A DNA stretch of 64,000 nt. Origin: CAVYOD01 sp963770045 (lineage in GTDB: Bacteria > Acidobacteriota > Aminicenantia > Aminicenantales > CAVYOD01). Numbering within the stretch: the stretch's first letter is position 1; every line of letters starts with the position of its first letter. A model generated the notes under the pieces. That model was not told the origin of the DNA. It saw nothing but the letters and a program-made list of their open reading frames with translations, and did not search any database. The stretch spans positions 213,222-277,221 of the forward strand of contig CAVYOD010000014.1 of the NCBI GenBank assembly GCA_963770045.1, read 5' to 3'. Shown here piece by piece: positions 1 to 9,816 of this stretch. Position numbers and translations under genes: made by a program.

Positions 1-747
1 TGCCTGGGCGGGGCTCAGGCGATAGCCGCCCTCGCCTATGGAACCGAGACGATCCGGCCCGTCGACCTGGTCGTCGGCCCCGGAAATCAGTACGTGATGG
101 AGGCCAAGCGGCAGGTTTTCGGGACAGTCGGAATCGACTTTTTGGCCGGGCCGAGTGAATGCCTGGTGATCGCCGACGAGACGGCCCGGGCCGACTTCAT
201 CGCGGCCGACCTGCTCGCCCAGTGTGAACACGACCCCAATGCCCGGGGGGCGCTGGTGACAACTTCCGAAACTCTGGCCAGGAAAACGATCGAGGAGGTT
301 GAACGTCAACTCAAAGAGCGCACGACGGAGGAAGTGGCCCGGCCCTCCTGGGTGAACAAAGGATCGGTCGTCGTGGTCAAGGACCTTGAGGATGCGGCCC
401 GGTACGCAAATGAATACGCGCCGGAGCATCTCGAGGTTCACACCAAGAACCCGGGGCAAGTCTTGAAGCTCCTCAAAAATTACGGGTCCCTGTTCCTGGG
501 AGAGAATACGGCCGAGGTCTATGCGGACAAGGTCGCGGGCCCCAACCACATCTTGCCCACGGGGAGGACGGCCAGATACACGGGCGGACTCTGGGTCGGG
601 ATGTTCTTGAAGGTCACGACGCACATGAAAACAGACCTTCGGGCATCGCTGAAGTTGGCCAAATACGCCGAGACTCAGGCGACTTACGAGAAGATGGACG
701 CCCATCGCTATGCGGCCACGATTCGCCTGGAAAAGCTCAAAAAGTAG
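1..747 (+). CDS. hisD: Histidinol dehydrogenase, 3' part (5' end outside window)
   Basis: Histidinol dehydrogenase oxidises L-histidinol to L-histidine in two NAD-dependent steps with a Zn ion in the cytoplasm. The frame is open from base 1 and its first codons read CLGGAQAIAALAYGTETI, followed by VDLVVGPGN and later GPSECLVIAD, EHDPNARGALVTT and GPNHILPTGRTARYTGGL, all in the family order for the C-terminal ~60% of HisD. About 180 N-terminal residues lie upstream of the window. The stop is 27 bases before the next gene and the pair is probably co-transcribed. Because the neighbours are a diaminopentanoate-dehydrogenase-like enzyme and aconitase X rather than his genes, a catabolic HisD homologue acting on another amino alcohol is possible; the sequence alone cannot separate these. 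Confidence 0.9.
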   Translation, partial: CLGGAQAIAALAYGTETIRPVDLVVGPGNQYVMEAKRQVFGTVGIDFLAGPSECLVIADETARADFIAADLLAQCEHDPNARGALVTTSETLARKTIEEVERQLKERTTEEVARPSWVNKGSVVVVKDLEDAARYANEYAPEHLEVHTKNPGQVLKLLKNYGSLFLGENTAEVYADKVAGPNHILPTGRTARYTGGLWVGMFLKVTTHMKTDLRASLKLAKYAETQATYEKMDAHRYAATIRLEKLKK

Positions 748-774
748 CCTGGACCCGGGAGGGGGGAGTTCAAA

Positions 775-1839
775 TTGGAAGAAATAAAAGTCGTTGTCTA
801 CGGAGTCGGCGCCATGGGAAGCAACATGGTCAGGCTTCTCCAGACCAAGCCCGACGTTCGCGTCGTGGGAGCGATCGACTGGGACGAGAAGAAAATTGGT
901 CGTGACCTTGGAGAACTGACCGGGCTGGGTAAAGAACTTGGGGTGAGGGTTTCATACCCTCCGGAAAGGGTATTGGGAAAAGTCAAAGCCGATCTTGTTC
1001 TTCAGGCGACAACCGCCTTCCTGGACGAGGCCTATGAACAGATCATGAAAGCCCTGGAGCAGAGAATAAACGTCGTGACCATCTGCCAGGAACTGTTTTT
1101 CCCCTTGCCGAATAATATTCCCCGAGCCAAGGAGATAGATGGGAAAGCCCGGGAAATGGGAGTGCGGGTGACGGCGGTGGGAATCAACCCGGGGTTCATC
1201 ATGGATATCGTCCCCATTCTCTGCTCAACGCCCTGCTGGAAAATCGAGAACGTTTTTGTCCGCCGGGTGGTGGATTTCGCTCCCTACGGACCCGATGAGA
1301 TGAGGCACATCGGCGCCAATCTCAGCACCCGGGAGTTTTATGAAGGAGTGAAGCAGGGAACGATCGGGCATATCGGCCTCCTGGAAACCGCGGCCATGGT
1401 CGGCCACTGTCTCGGATTCGAGATCGACGAACTCAGGCAAACCAAAGAGCCGATTGTGACCCAAAAGGGGAGACGGAGCCATTTCATTGAAATTGCCCCG
1501 GGGAGAGTCTGCGGCTTCAGACAGAATGTCGCCGGATATTCGAGCGGGGCAAGAGCACTGGACTTCCAGTTGGTGGGAATCGTCTCCCCGGACCGGGAAG
1601 AGGACGGCGTGGAGATGGGAGATTATGCCCGGATCAACGGAACCCCAAGCCTGGACATCGTTATCAAAGAGGAGATCTCCCAAAGAGGAGGGCTGGGAAC
1701 CGCAGGCGTAGCCGTCAATTGCATTCCCAGGCTTATGAGCGCTCCGCCCGGTTTCCACACCATGAACAGGCTCGTTTTGCCCCATATCTGGAGCGCAAGC
1801 AGGGCTCCAAAAGCCGTGGAAAAAATCATCTATTCTTGA
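775..1839 (+). CDS. 2,4-diaminopentanoate dehydrogenase-like NAD(P) oxidoreductase
   Basis: The protein starts with a Rossmann nucleotide-binding segment (VVYGVGAMGSNMVRLL, residues ~7-22) as in dihydrodipicolinate-reductase-fold enzymes, and continues with the signature TAVGINPGFIMD (~residues 134-146) and IGHIGLLETAAM typical of the Ord family (2,4-diaminopentanoate dehydrogenase of oxidative ornithine degradation). The start is TTG at 775, preceded by GGGAGGGGGG. It is 354 residues long, the usual family length. A second homologue lies at 43484-44488. No ornithine aminomutase (OraS/OraE) or thiolase (OrtA/OrtB) gene is nearby, so the true substrate may be another amino acid; the reaction class (oxidative deamination or imine/ketone reduction) is inferred from family only. 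Confidence 0.75.
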   Translation: MEEIKVVVYGVGAMGSNMVRLLQTKPDVRVVGAIDWDEKKIGRDLGELTGLGKELGVRVSYPPERVLGKVKADLVLQATTAFLDEAYEQIMKALEQRINVVTICQELFFPLPNNIPRAKEIDGKAREMGVRVTAVGINPGFIMDIVPILCSTPCWKIENVFVRRVVDFAPYGPDEMRHIGANLSTREFYEGVKQGTIGHIGLLETAAMVGHCLGFEIDELRQTKEPIVTQKGRRSHFIEIAPGRVCGFRQNVAGYSSGARALDFQLVGIVSPDREEDGVEMGDYARINGTPSLDIVIKEEISQRGGLGTAGVAVNCIPRLMSAPPGFHTMNRLVLPHIWSASRAPKAVEKIIYS

Positions 1840-1915
1840 AAAAACAAGAAACGCCGACGTCGCGAAACGCGAAGGAACTGACAAAAGGAAGTTGCGGAAG
1901 AGACCGAGACGGGTG

Positions 1916-3238
1916 ATGAAAATGGAAGATTTGTCCTGGGTTAAGCTTGATCTGGCCAAAGAAGAGGAGGACATACTCCGGGGAAAACGCGGTCGGGTCC
2001 TTCAAAAGGTCATGCGGACCGTCGTCCTTTACGGCCAGGCCTGTGGCGCGAAAAAACTGGTTCCCATCGAAGGACCCGCCCACTTCGTCATCTCCATGGC
2101 CTTCACCGGTCTCGGACCCAGATTGGAGATGGTTGATGAACTCGTCGGGGCCGGACTCAAAACGAGAGATCCTTTTACGGTTGATCCGAGGGCCGTCGAT
2201 TTGGACAATTTGAGGTGCAGTCCCCGGCAAGAGAGTGTCTTCAGAGAATGGGGAAAAAACCAGGCCCGCTATGAGCGGCAGCTCAAGAAACTGGGACTTC
2301 GGGATGATAACGCTTTTACCTGCACCTGCTATCTGCCGGAAGTTGGGAACAGACCGCACAAGGGAGCCATCTTAGCTTGGTCCGAATCATCCGCTGTCGT
2401 ATTCGCTAATTCCGTCCTGGGGGCGAGAACCAACAGGAACGGGGCCATTCTGGACCTGCTCTGCAATCTTGCCGGGAGAGCCCCCATGTTCGGCCTCCTG
2501 ACCGACGAAGGACGTCGCGCCGGATGGCGCCTCGAGATCGCCACTTCCCGTCTGCCGGATCCACAGTTGTTGGGAGGCGCGATCGGGAAAAAAGTGCAGG
2601 AGGGGGTTCCGTACATCATCGGCCTCGATAGGTTTCTGGGTCCGGGGCTGAGCGAGAAGACGGAGGATTTCTTGAAGGACATGGGCGCCGCCTGCGCGGC
2701 CCTCGGAGCCTGCGGCCTATACCACGCCGAGAACATAACGCCCGAGGCGTTGGATCATAAACGCAATCTGTTGATTGAAGACTACAGGACCTATGTCATC
2801 GATGATCATGAGCTCAAAGAAACAAGGACCTCTTATCCGGTGCTGTGGAGAGATAAGGGTGCCAAACCGAAGAGATGCCTGATCGGCTGTCCCCATCTGA
2901 GCCTCGGCCAGTTGTATTGGTGGGTCACGAAAATCCACGAGGCCCGGAGCGCCTACGCCAAGAGAAAAGCGGACATCGAAGTTGTGTTATTCGCCGCGCC
3001 CGATGTCCTCGAAAAGTTTAAGAAAGACAAACAGGCCTCTGACCTGGCCGGAGCGAGCGGGGTCAAGCTCAGCGCCATTTGCATCGAAACTTTCATGAAA
3101 AATCCGTTGGTAGCCAGAGAGCCGGTGATAACGAACTCGAACAAGCTCAGGGCTTACACGACGGCCAGGTTCCTCCTGGATCAAGAAATACTGGATGTCA
3201 TGGCCGGCGGCGAATTGACGGAAGGGGGGATCGGATGA
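1916..3238 (+). CDS. Aconitase X catalytic (large) subunit
   Basis: This belongs to the aconitase X (DUF521) family, whose studied members dehydrate cis-3-hydroxy-L-proline (bacteria) or phosphomevalonate (archaea) using an Fe-S cluster. Visible landmarks are PIEGPAHFVISMAFTGLGPRL, the Cys-rich FTCTCYLPEVGNRPHKG near residue 130, and AWSESSAVVFANSVLGARTN, which form the aconitase-like core. ATG at 1916 is chosen over an upstream TTG at 1892 because the purine-rich stretch sits directly against that TTG; ATG 1922 is also possible. The stop overlaps the small-subunit start by four bases (ATGA), so the pair is translationally coupled. Split large/small genes are one of the known aconitase X layouts. 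Substrate is not determined. Confidence 0.8.
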   Translation: MKMEDLSWVKLDLAKEEEDILRGKRGRVLQKVMRTVVLYGQACGAKKLVPIEGPAHFVISMAFTGLGPRLEMVDELVGAGLKTRDPFTVDPRAVDLDNLRCSPRQESVFREWGKNQARYERQLKKLGLRDDNAFTCTCYLPEVGNRPHKGAILAWSESSAVVFANSVLGARTNRNGAILDLLCNLAGRAPMFGLLTDEGRRAGWRLEIATSRLPDPQLLGGAIGKKVQEGVPYIIGLDRFLGPGLSEKTEDFLKDMGAACAALGACGLYHAENITPEALDHKRNLLIEDYRTYVIDDHELKETRTSYPVLWRDKGAKPKRCLIGCPHLSLGQLYWWVTKIHEARSAYAKRKADIEVVLFAAPDVLEKFKKDKQASDLAGASGVKLSAICIETFMKNPLVAREPVITNSNKLRAYTTARFLLDQEILDVMAGGELTEGGIG

Positions 3239-3696
3239 GCAGGATTTTCAAGGGAAGAGTCGTTTTCGCCCTGAAAACGAAAGGCAAGGCCTTGGTCACA
3301 CATCAAGGATTCAATACCCTGGCCTCTTTTTATGAGAGCCTCGTGAAAAAAAGCAAGCGGGCCGTCTGTTCGGATCAAGACAATCCTGATCTCTACAAGA
3401 AGAATTTGACGAACAAGATCATCTGTCTTCCGAGATCCATCGGTTCCACCTCGGCCGGGGCGACTTGGGAAGCCGTCGCGGAGAGAAAAATCGCCCCGAA
3501 GGCGCTCTTGTTCTCGGAGCAGATTGATTCTCTCGCCGCCGGAGGCATCATCTTAGCCGCTTTGTGGATCGGCCGCCCGATCGTCGCCGTTGACCAACTG
3601 GGGCGAGAATTTCTTGCCTCGGTCCGGGATGGGCAGGAGATTGAAATTGACGAAGATGGGACGGTCGAGGTTCTCGAGGTGCGGCCGCGAACCTGA
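3235..3696 (+). CDS. Aconitase X swivel (small) subunit
   Basis: A 153-residue DUF126-type swivel domain that completes the aconitase X active site with the preceding gene product. The family pattern is visible: a central IICLPRSIGSTSAGATWEA segment (residues ~62-80) with the conserved Ser residues, followed by APKALLFSEQIDSLAAGGIILA and a closing IGRPIVAVD. The start ATG overlaps the upstream TGA, so translation is coupled, and earlier in-frame Met codons fall inside the large subunit. The order (HisD homologue, Ord homologue, AcnX large, AcnX small) is compact, with only short gaps, arguing for one operon for an amino- or imino-acid substrate. Confidence 0.8.
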   Translation: MSRIFKGRVVFALKTKGKALVTHQGFNTLASFYESLVKKSKRAVCSDQDNPDLYKKNLTNKIICLPRSIGSTSAGATWEAVAERKIAPKALLFSEQIDSLAAGGIILAALWIGRPIVAVDQLGREFLASVRDGQEIEIDEDGTVEVLEVRPRT

Positions 3697-3744
3697 GATG
3701 TCCGGTTGACCGGAAAAGGGCCGGTTCAGAATTCTGGAGGTGTC

Positions 3745-5640
3745 GTGAATAAGATCATCCTCAAAAAAGCAATTTTGGGTTTTGTCCTCCTGGGGCCGTT
3801 GACGAATTTCGTCGCCGCGGGAACGGAGATCAAAGGCCAGGTTCCCGCGCCGAAATACGGAGTCCATCTCGAGAGGAGCGTCATGGTCCCGATGCGCGAC
3901 GGAGTGAAGCTCTCGACGGATCTCTACTTCCCGGAGGGCGCCGGCGAGAAACTCCCCGTCATTCTTATGAGGACGCCTTACAACAAAAACTACTATCGCG
4001 AAAAAAGATCCGATCCGAATGAATCCTCGACCTATTTTTTCGCCGGACAGGGCTTTGTCGTAGCGGTCCAGGATTGCCGCGGCAGGTTTGAATCGGAAGG
4101 AGAATACGTCGTCTCCAGGGCCGATACGGAGGACGGATACGATGCCGTCTCCTGGGCGGCCACCCAGTCCTGGTCAAACGGCAACGTCGGAACGTTTGGC
4201 TGCTCCTACCTGGGAGAAAACCAGGTCGAATCGGCTAAGCTGAGGAATCCCCACCTCAAAGCCATGATCCCTCAGGCCGCGGGAGGGGCGGTCGGCGCCG
4301 CCGGCAACCACTACAGCTATTTCGGGGCCTTCAAGGGAGGTGTCATCGAGCTTGTGGCCAACTTCGGCTGGTTTTTTCAGTATGGAAGCAAGATCTTTTA
4401 TCGCCCTCCCTCGGGAATCACCCGGGCCGACTTCTTGCAATCGGCGAGATTATTCGACCCCGCTCCAAAGATCCCGGCCATCAATTTCCAGGCCATTTGG
4501 AAGACCCTGCCGGCGATTGACATGGTCAAAAAGGCGGGAGGCCCTCCGTCGGATTATGAGGATTTTCTGTCCCATGATCCGGCCGATTCCTGGTGGGAGC
4601 AGTTCGGCTATATCAAAGATTCCGACCGGTTCGATGTCCCCGCGCTTCATGTCAATTCCTGGTATGATTTCGGCGTCGCCGACACTCTTTACACTTTTAA
4701 TCTTTTCCAACGAAACGCCGAGAGCGACCTGGCTCGGAACAACCAATTCGCCGTGATCTCGCCCACGGCCCATTGCCTTTCGGAGCTGGCGACGGAGAAA
4801 ACGATCGTTGGGGAGCGGGACGCGGGGGACGCGCGGTTCGACTATGCCAGCCTCTATCTGCGCTGGTTCGAGCACTGGCTGAAGGGAATCGACAACGGCG
4901 TCACAGAAATGCCGAAGGTTCAGATCTATGTTTTAGGAAGAAATATCTGGCGCGGGGAGAAGGAATGGCCTCTCGCCCGAACCCAGTTCCAGAACTACTA
5001 TTTCCACAGCGACGGCCGAGCGAACAGCCGCTTCGGCTCGGGGACTCTGGGCCCCGAGAAGCCGGGAACCGAACCCCCCGACGCCTATTCCTATGATCCC
5101 AAAAACCCGGTCCCCTCACGCGGAGGTCCCGTCTGCTGCACCGGGACGCCGGATGCGCCCGAAGGCTCCTTTGACCAATCCGAAGTTGAGATGCGCCAGG
5201 ACGTGCTTGTCTATTCCTCGCCTGTGCTCAAGGAAGACCTGGAGGTCACGGGGCCTCTCGAGGTCGTCTTGTACGTGTCCTCGTCAGCGAGAGACACGGA
5301 CTTCACGGCCAAGCTGGTGGATGTCTATCCCGACGGGACGGCTTATAATATCCAGGAAGGCATCCTGCGGGCCAGATATCGAAATGGCTTCGATAGAAAG
5401 GTCTGGATGAAAGAGGGAGAGGTTTACCCGTTGAAAATAGACCTTCAGGCGACAAGCAATTGTTTTCGTCCCGGGCACAGGATCAGGATCGAGGTCTCAA
5501 GCAGCAATTTTCCGCGGTTCGAACGGAACTTGAACACCGGGGGAAACAATTATGACGAGACTCGGTGGGAGCTGGCCAAAAACAGGATTTTCCACAGCGC
5601 CAAATATCCCTCACACATTGTTTTGCCGGTCATAAAGTAG
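3745..5640 (+). CDS. CocE/NonD-type S15 hydrolase, exported
   Basis: An alpha/beta hydrolase of the CocE/X-Pro dipeptidyl-peptidase (S15) family that would cleave esters or amide bonds, probably outside the cytoplasmic membrane. GTG at 3745 is preferred because GGAGG lies eight bases upstream and the product then begins NKIILKKAILGFVLLGPL, a signal-peptide-like helix; an in-frame TTG at 3706 lacks these. Catalytic candidates are Ser154 in FGCSYLGE, Asp308 in NSWYDFG and His343 in SPTAHC, in the family order. The C-terminal third (EVEMRQDVLVYSSPVLKEDL onward) matches the jelly-roll X-Pro C-terminal domain. It is the last gene before a strong terminator, 48 bases after aconitase X, and may share that operon. 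Confidence 0.85.
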   Translation: MNKIILKKAILGFVLLGPLTNFVAAGTEIKGQVPAPKYGVHLERSVMVPMRDGVKLSTDLYFPEGAGEKLPVILMRTPYNKNYYREKRSDPNESSTYFFAGQGFVVAVQDCRGRFESEGEYVVSRADTEDGYDAVSWAATQSWSNGNVGTFGCSYLGENQVESAKLRNPHLKAMIPQAAGGAVGAAGNHYSYFGAFKGGVIELVANFGWFFQYGSKIFYRPPSGITRADFLQSARLFDPAPKIPAINFQAIWKTLPAIDMVKKAGGPPSDYEDFLSHDPADSWWEQFGYIKDSDRFDVPALHVNSWYDFGVADTLYTFNLFQRNAESDLARNNQFAVISPTAHCLSELATEKTIVGERDAGDARFDYASLYLRWFEHWLKGIDNGVTEMPKVQIYVLGRNIWRGEKEWPLARTQFQNYYFHSDGRANSRFGSGTLGPEKPGTEPPDAYSYDPKNPVPSRGGPVCCTGTPDAPEGSFDQSEVEMRQDVLVYSSPVLKEDLEVTGPLEVVLYVSSSARDTDFTAKLVDVYPDGTAYNIQEGILRARYRNGFDRKVWMKEGEVYPLKIDLQATSNCFRPGHRIRIEVSSSNFPRFERNLNTGGNNYDETRWELAKNRIFHSAKYPSHIVLPVIK

Positions 5641-5688
5641 CCCAGGAGCTCAGAGTCCGCGGTGATTCGCAAAAACAAAAAGGAAAAA

Positions 5689-5721
5689 GAAGGGCTCCTT
5701 CCGTTTGGGAAGGAGCCCTTC
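5689..5721. terminator. Bidirectional Rho-independent terminator
   Basis: A perfect 14-bp stem, GAAGGGCTCCTTCC (5689-5702) pairing with GGAAGGAGCCCTTC (5708-5721), with a five-base loop. It is flanked by A-rich sequence on the left and a short T run on the right. It sits between two convergent genes (S15 hydrolase and TonB receptor) and can end transcription from both sides. Confidence 0.85.
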
Positions 5722-5741
5722 TTTCAATAAGCTGAGGGACT

Positions 5742-8549
5742 TTAAAATCTAAAAGACGCCTGTAACTGAACCCAGCGCGGATACTGCCGGCCCCAAACCT
5801 GGCGGAACAAAGTACTGCCTTCGCCACTCCCGTAAGAGATCGGCCTCTGAGAATTGAAGAGGTTCGTGATATTCAGCCTGAGGCCGAAAGTCGTTCCCGC
5901 AACAAGCTTAAAATCTTTTTCGACCGAGAGATCAACATAGGTGTGAGTGGGAACAATTTCCGTTCCGCGGCCATGCGGAAATGTCAGATACACCCCGTAT
6001 CCGGGCTGGAAACCCCAAATCGACCAGTGATAGCCCGCGTAGAGCTCAAAATTCGCGCTGATCATGAATCCATAGGGAGCGAGATACGTTCCCAAGGACC
6101 TTGACCACGTTGTCGCAACTGTAGGGGAGGTATCCGTACCAGCCTTCTTCTCCGTAATCCCAGCCACCCATGCCGGCCGTCAGGGCGGCCCCAGTCGGCG
6201 AAGGGCGAGTCCGCCGGGCCGGAAAAATGGTCACCGAAACAGCCGACCGTATTGTAAACGGTGCCGGCGTAGTTCCCGTAGGTTTCGTAGTCGCCGGCCG
6301 TTGATCCCTTCGACGCGGAGCGGACATATGACCCGTTGAGGAAGAATTTGTCTCCCAGCCGTCCGTTGACTTCGAGTTCGAAACCCCAATAATTCCGTCT
6401 TTTCAAATCCCAGTTCATGGTTTCATACCAGGCGTTGGTGGCGTCAAAAAAGCCCAAATCTTCAATCATATCGGCTCGCCGGGAAAAAACGCCACGGAAT
6501 TTGACGGCCCAATTGGGTCCAATCTTGCGGTCGTATTCGGCAATAGCCTTGGTCATTCGGTCGGGTCTCGTTCCTGCTCTGACTGGCGGATACGTAACCG
6601 CGTCTTCAGGACTGCCCTGCTGCCAGCTGTACGCCCAATTGTTTGGATTTCTCAGCGCCGCCTCGTCTGTGGGATAGGTGGGAATCGGGCCAACCCAATC
6701 ATAGACGATGAATTTGGATCCTCCGCCCTTGGTGAAGAAGCCCAGGAGGTCAAAGAGCATCGTGTCCGTGAAACGGCCCAGCCCGAACTTGAAAACATTC
6801 ACGCCATCCCCGGTGGCATCCCAGGCCAAAGAGACCCGCGGGGAGATAAAGTCTTTCAGCCCCCAATTGAAAATAACCTGATCCTGGTCGTCATACAGCC
6901 TCTGCGTTTCCGATCGCAATCCGAGCATGAAGGTGAAACGGCCGAAGGAGATCTTGTCTTTGAGGTAGATCCCGACTCCGCGGCCCGAGTTGAAGTATTT
7001 CTGATTTCTGGATTGATCCCAGAGCAACGGAACGCCCGGCTCAAGGAAAGTGATCGACATTCCTCCGTTAAAGTAAGCATCCGGAAAAAGCCAGGCACTT
7101 CCGGTAAATTTCGTGGTACTCTGTCGGTAGATATAATAGTATTGGAATCCGGCCCCGATTTCGTGATTGCCAAATTTCTCTGTATTCAAATATTGGGTGA
7201 ACCTGGAGGTGAAATCCGTCCTCTGGTCAAGGGTTGCGCTACTCCCCCACGTGTTGTTCGTCGCCTGGCTGATATCGGTATAGGAAAACTGGGGCGTACT
7301 ATAATCGCCGCTCAGGGGCTCGGTGCTGGTGTCCCGGCTCGATCTTCCGATCGCCGCTTCCAAAAGGGTGTTGGCGCCGAAGATCCCTTTGTAGTTGAAC
7401 CGATAAGCATAATCCTTGTAGTTTTCTTTGGTGTACAATTCGGGAAGGCCGAAGCCTCCGGACTGGGTCAGAAACGAGTCATAGGTTCCGCTGAAGGAAA
7501 TGGTGTGGTTCTGGAAGAGAGAATAGGTCAATTTTCCAAAGATGTTATTGGTATTGACCCTTCTCGTGCCCGGGGGGATTTGAAGCCAACCGATCGAGCT
7601 GGCCTCCATGTCATCTGCGGTGCGCCAGAGATTATCCGAAACAAAAAACCACAGCTTATCCTTGAGGATCGGACCTCCGACGTTGCCGAAAAAATCGTAT
7701 TGGGACTTGACCGGTTCAACGGCGACGGCCAGCTGTGACTGCCTCGAAGCCCTGAGGTTATGATCCCAGATCAGACTGCCCAGCTCCCCATGAAAATTGT
7801 TGCTTCCGGATTTGGTCACAATATTGATGATCCCGCCGTAGGTGCTGCCCAGTTCTGGTGAAAATCCATCGGAGATGATCTGGACCTCATCCCAGGCATC
7901 ATAGTTGACCTTTACGCCGGAGCTGTTATCGTCAGACCCTCTCTTGGACAACCCGTCGACGAGAAAATTGTTTCCCGAGGCTCCTTCCCCTCTAAAACTG
8001 CCGCTGCCGTAGTCCGTTCCCCCGCCGCCGGTTCCCCAGTTTGTGTTGTGTCTCACCCCTGTCACGCCGGGAGTATAATTCATGATCTCATTGATCGTCC
8101 GGCCTTGAATGGGCACCTTGGCCAACTCTCTTGAGCTCATATTAAAGCTCGTGTCTGCATTCGTTTTGTCAATCAAGGGCGTTTCGGCGACCACTGTGAG
8201 TTGCTCCTCAAGGGCAGCAACCTTCATCGAGACTTGAACGCTTGTGACCAGGCCTAGTTTAATGTGTACATTTTCTTGGTTGACAGCTGCAAAACCTTTG
8301 AGTTCAAAGGTGAGCTTGTAGATGCCCATGGGCAGCAAGGAAAACCTGAACGCCCCATTATGATCGCTGAGCACGGCCCTTTTCCCCTGGAGACTTCGGA
8401 CTTGTCGCCGTAATGGAGACTCCGGGAAGCCCCACTCCTTCGTCATCGGTCACCTTGCCCATGATTTCGCCCGTTTCCTGGGCCAGGAGCGTTCCGGTGA
8501 GAAGAAGCAGGACCGAGAACACAAGAATCATCCTGATTTGCTTAGCCAT
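5742..8549 (-). CDS. TonB-dependent receptor with carboxypeptidase-like N-domain (three frame breaks)
   Basis: An outer-membrane TonB-dependent transporter of the carboxypeptidase-regulatory-like (Oar/SusC-like) class. It opens with a signal peptide (MAKQIRMILVFSVLLLLTGT) and the repeat-like GEIMGKVTDDEGVGLPGV domain, then a plug domain (NEIMNYTPGVTGVRH, GNNFLVDGLSKRG, GIINIVTKSGSNNFHGEL) and a long beta-barrel. It ends GRQYPRWVQLQASFRF, with the terminal aromatic residue of outer-membrane barrels. The reading frame changes near 8400, 6190 and 6092; each is a net +1, the last in a CCC run (6091-6093). Joining the pieces gives a continuous ~930-residue protein, so I call it one gene. The ligand is unknown; neighbouring peptidases suggest peptide or amino-acid derivatives. 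Confidence 0.85.
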
Positions 8550-8700
8550 TCGTTTTCCTCCTTCTTATCCTTGATAAGATCCCTCGAAATCATAAAGCGA
8601 TGATATGAGCTCACTCCTGAGTTGGATTTTCTTTTCCCTCAGTTTCACCTCCCTTCTTGAATTTGAGTTCTTCATCTATGTGACTCAACTTCCAAATCTT

Positions 8701-9390
8701 TCATTTCATATCTTTTTGCCTTTGATATTCAATCCAGTTGTCCTCCGGAGGAACCAATCGAAGCCAGGCGCCCAGATCGACGTCCTGGATCTTTTTCAGG
8801 TTCTTGGTCTTGAGAGCCTCCAGGAGGAGCTCGAATTTTTCCATCGTGAAATCTATCAGGTTGGATGTGCGGAAAAGGAAAAAACGGAGCGGTTTATACC
8901 TGCCGAGTTGGGCGTTGATCATTTGACGGATCTGATACAAGAACTGGTTGCCGCTCAGCTCGCAAATTCTCAAGTACAATTTTTCATTGTCGTCGAGCCA
9001 ATCTTCCACGGTATCGCCGCGGGCGAGTTTTCTGAGCTTAATAAGATATTCCCCCACTCCCGTGGTGACAAGATCCAAATTCCGAGAAAACGCCAATCTG
9101 GCCGACATGCCGTCAATGCAGACAATAGCCTCGTAGATGTCCATCAATTCCTTGTAGGATAACTCGGCAACGAAGGCTTCTTTATGGCTGCTCGTTTTGA
9201 TCAGGCCTTCGCCGGCCAGTCGCTTGATGGCCTCTCTCACCGGCGTCGTGCTCACGTTGAAATAGGAGGCGATTTCCTTTTCTTGGATCTTCTGGTTTGA
9301 TTTTAGGCTGGCGCTGGTGATGGCCTCTTTGAGATAGTTGTAGATGATCTCTGATAATGTTCTCGGATAATCTTTCCTTGGCCTCACCAC
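8701..9390 (-). CDS. GntR/FadR-type transcriptional regulator
   Basis: An N-terminal winged helix (LSEIIYNYLKEAI, then IQEKEIASYFNVSTTPVREAIKRLAGEGLI) is followed by an all-helical FCD ligand domain (residues ~85-220), which defines the FadR/FCD branch of GntR regulators that bind small organic acids or amino acids. The open frame reaches a TTG at 9414 with no ribosome site; GTG at 9390 has GGACGGAG about eight bases upstream and is preferred. It lies between the TonB receptor and the D-aminoacylase, on the same strand as both, and is a good candidate regulator of one or both. The ligand is not predictable from sequence. Confidence 0.85.
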   Translation of the reverse strand: MVRPRKDYPRTLSEIIYNYLKEAITSASLKSNQKIQEKEIASYFNVSTTPVREAIKRLAGEGLIKTSSHKEAFVAELSYKELMDIYEAIVCIDGMSARLAFSRNLDLVTTGVGEYLIKLRKLARGDTVEDWLDDNEKLYLRICELSGNQFLYQIRQMINAQLGRYKPLRFFLFRTSNLIDFTMEKFELLLEALKTKNLKKIQDVDLGAWLRLVPPEDNWIEYQRQKDMK

Positions 9391-9587
9391 CCCAATTCTC
9401 CGTCCTTCGGTCAATGATATATAATCTATAATTTATAAGTCAAGCGCTTTTTTAAGCAACGTAAACGATTTCCAATCATGTGATCGTGGAGGGGGCTTTG
9501 GGAAGGGCTGCAGCGACCATGAGGCGGAGCCCAGCCCGAATAGTCGCCCGACGTCCTAGTGCCACCGCGTTTAATCAAGTAATTTGA

Positions 9588-9752
9588 GATGGGGTGCAGG
9601 GTTGGCCCGCCGGAGGCAAAATTCTGGGAACTAGCCGTAGCGGAGGGTCGGGCACGCGTCTGGATTTTGCCGAGGATGGGGGAGGCCGTCACGGGACCCA
9701 TCTCCTCGGGCGTCCGGGGGCCAGAGGGCCTGGCCCCGGAAGCAACCGTGAA
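9588..9752. repeat. Degenerate copy of the nested palindromic element
   Basis: This is the main content of the 426-bp gap between the GntR gene and the D-aminoacylase. Blocks such as CCGTAGCGGAGGG and GTCCGGGGGCCAGAGGG occur in the same order and spacing as in the element at 43213-43341, but intervening sequence is diverged and the arms pair poorly (GGTTG against CAACC remains). No convincing coding region is present in the gap. Confidence 0.55.
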
Positions 9753-9816
9753 AGACGGAGATGTCGGGCACGATCATTGCTTTGGGAGCAGAGCTCTTCT
9801 CCATCAACCCCTCTGA

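Noticed and set aside
1892..1915. TTG start of aconitase X large subunit at 1892
   Set aside because: The ribosome-like AAGGAAG abuts the TTG with almost no spacing, and the added residues MRKRPRRV are not part of the conserved domain; ATG 1916 is more natural.
5742..8549. TonB receptor as a decayed pseudogene
   Set aside because: Conservation is continuous across all breaks and every break is +1 like those elsewhere in the window, so sequencing error is the simpler explanation.
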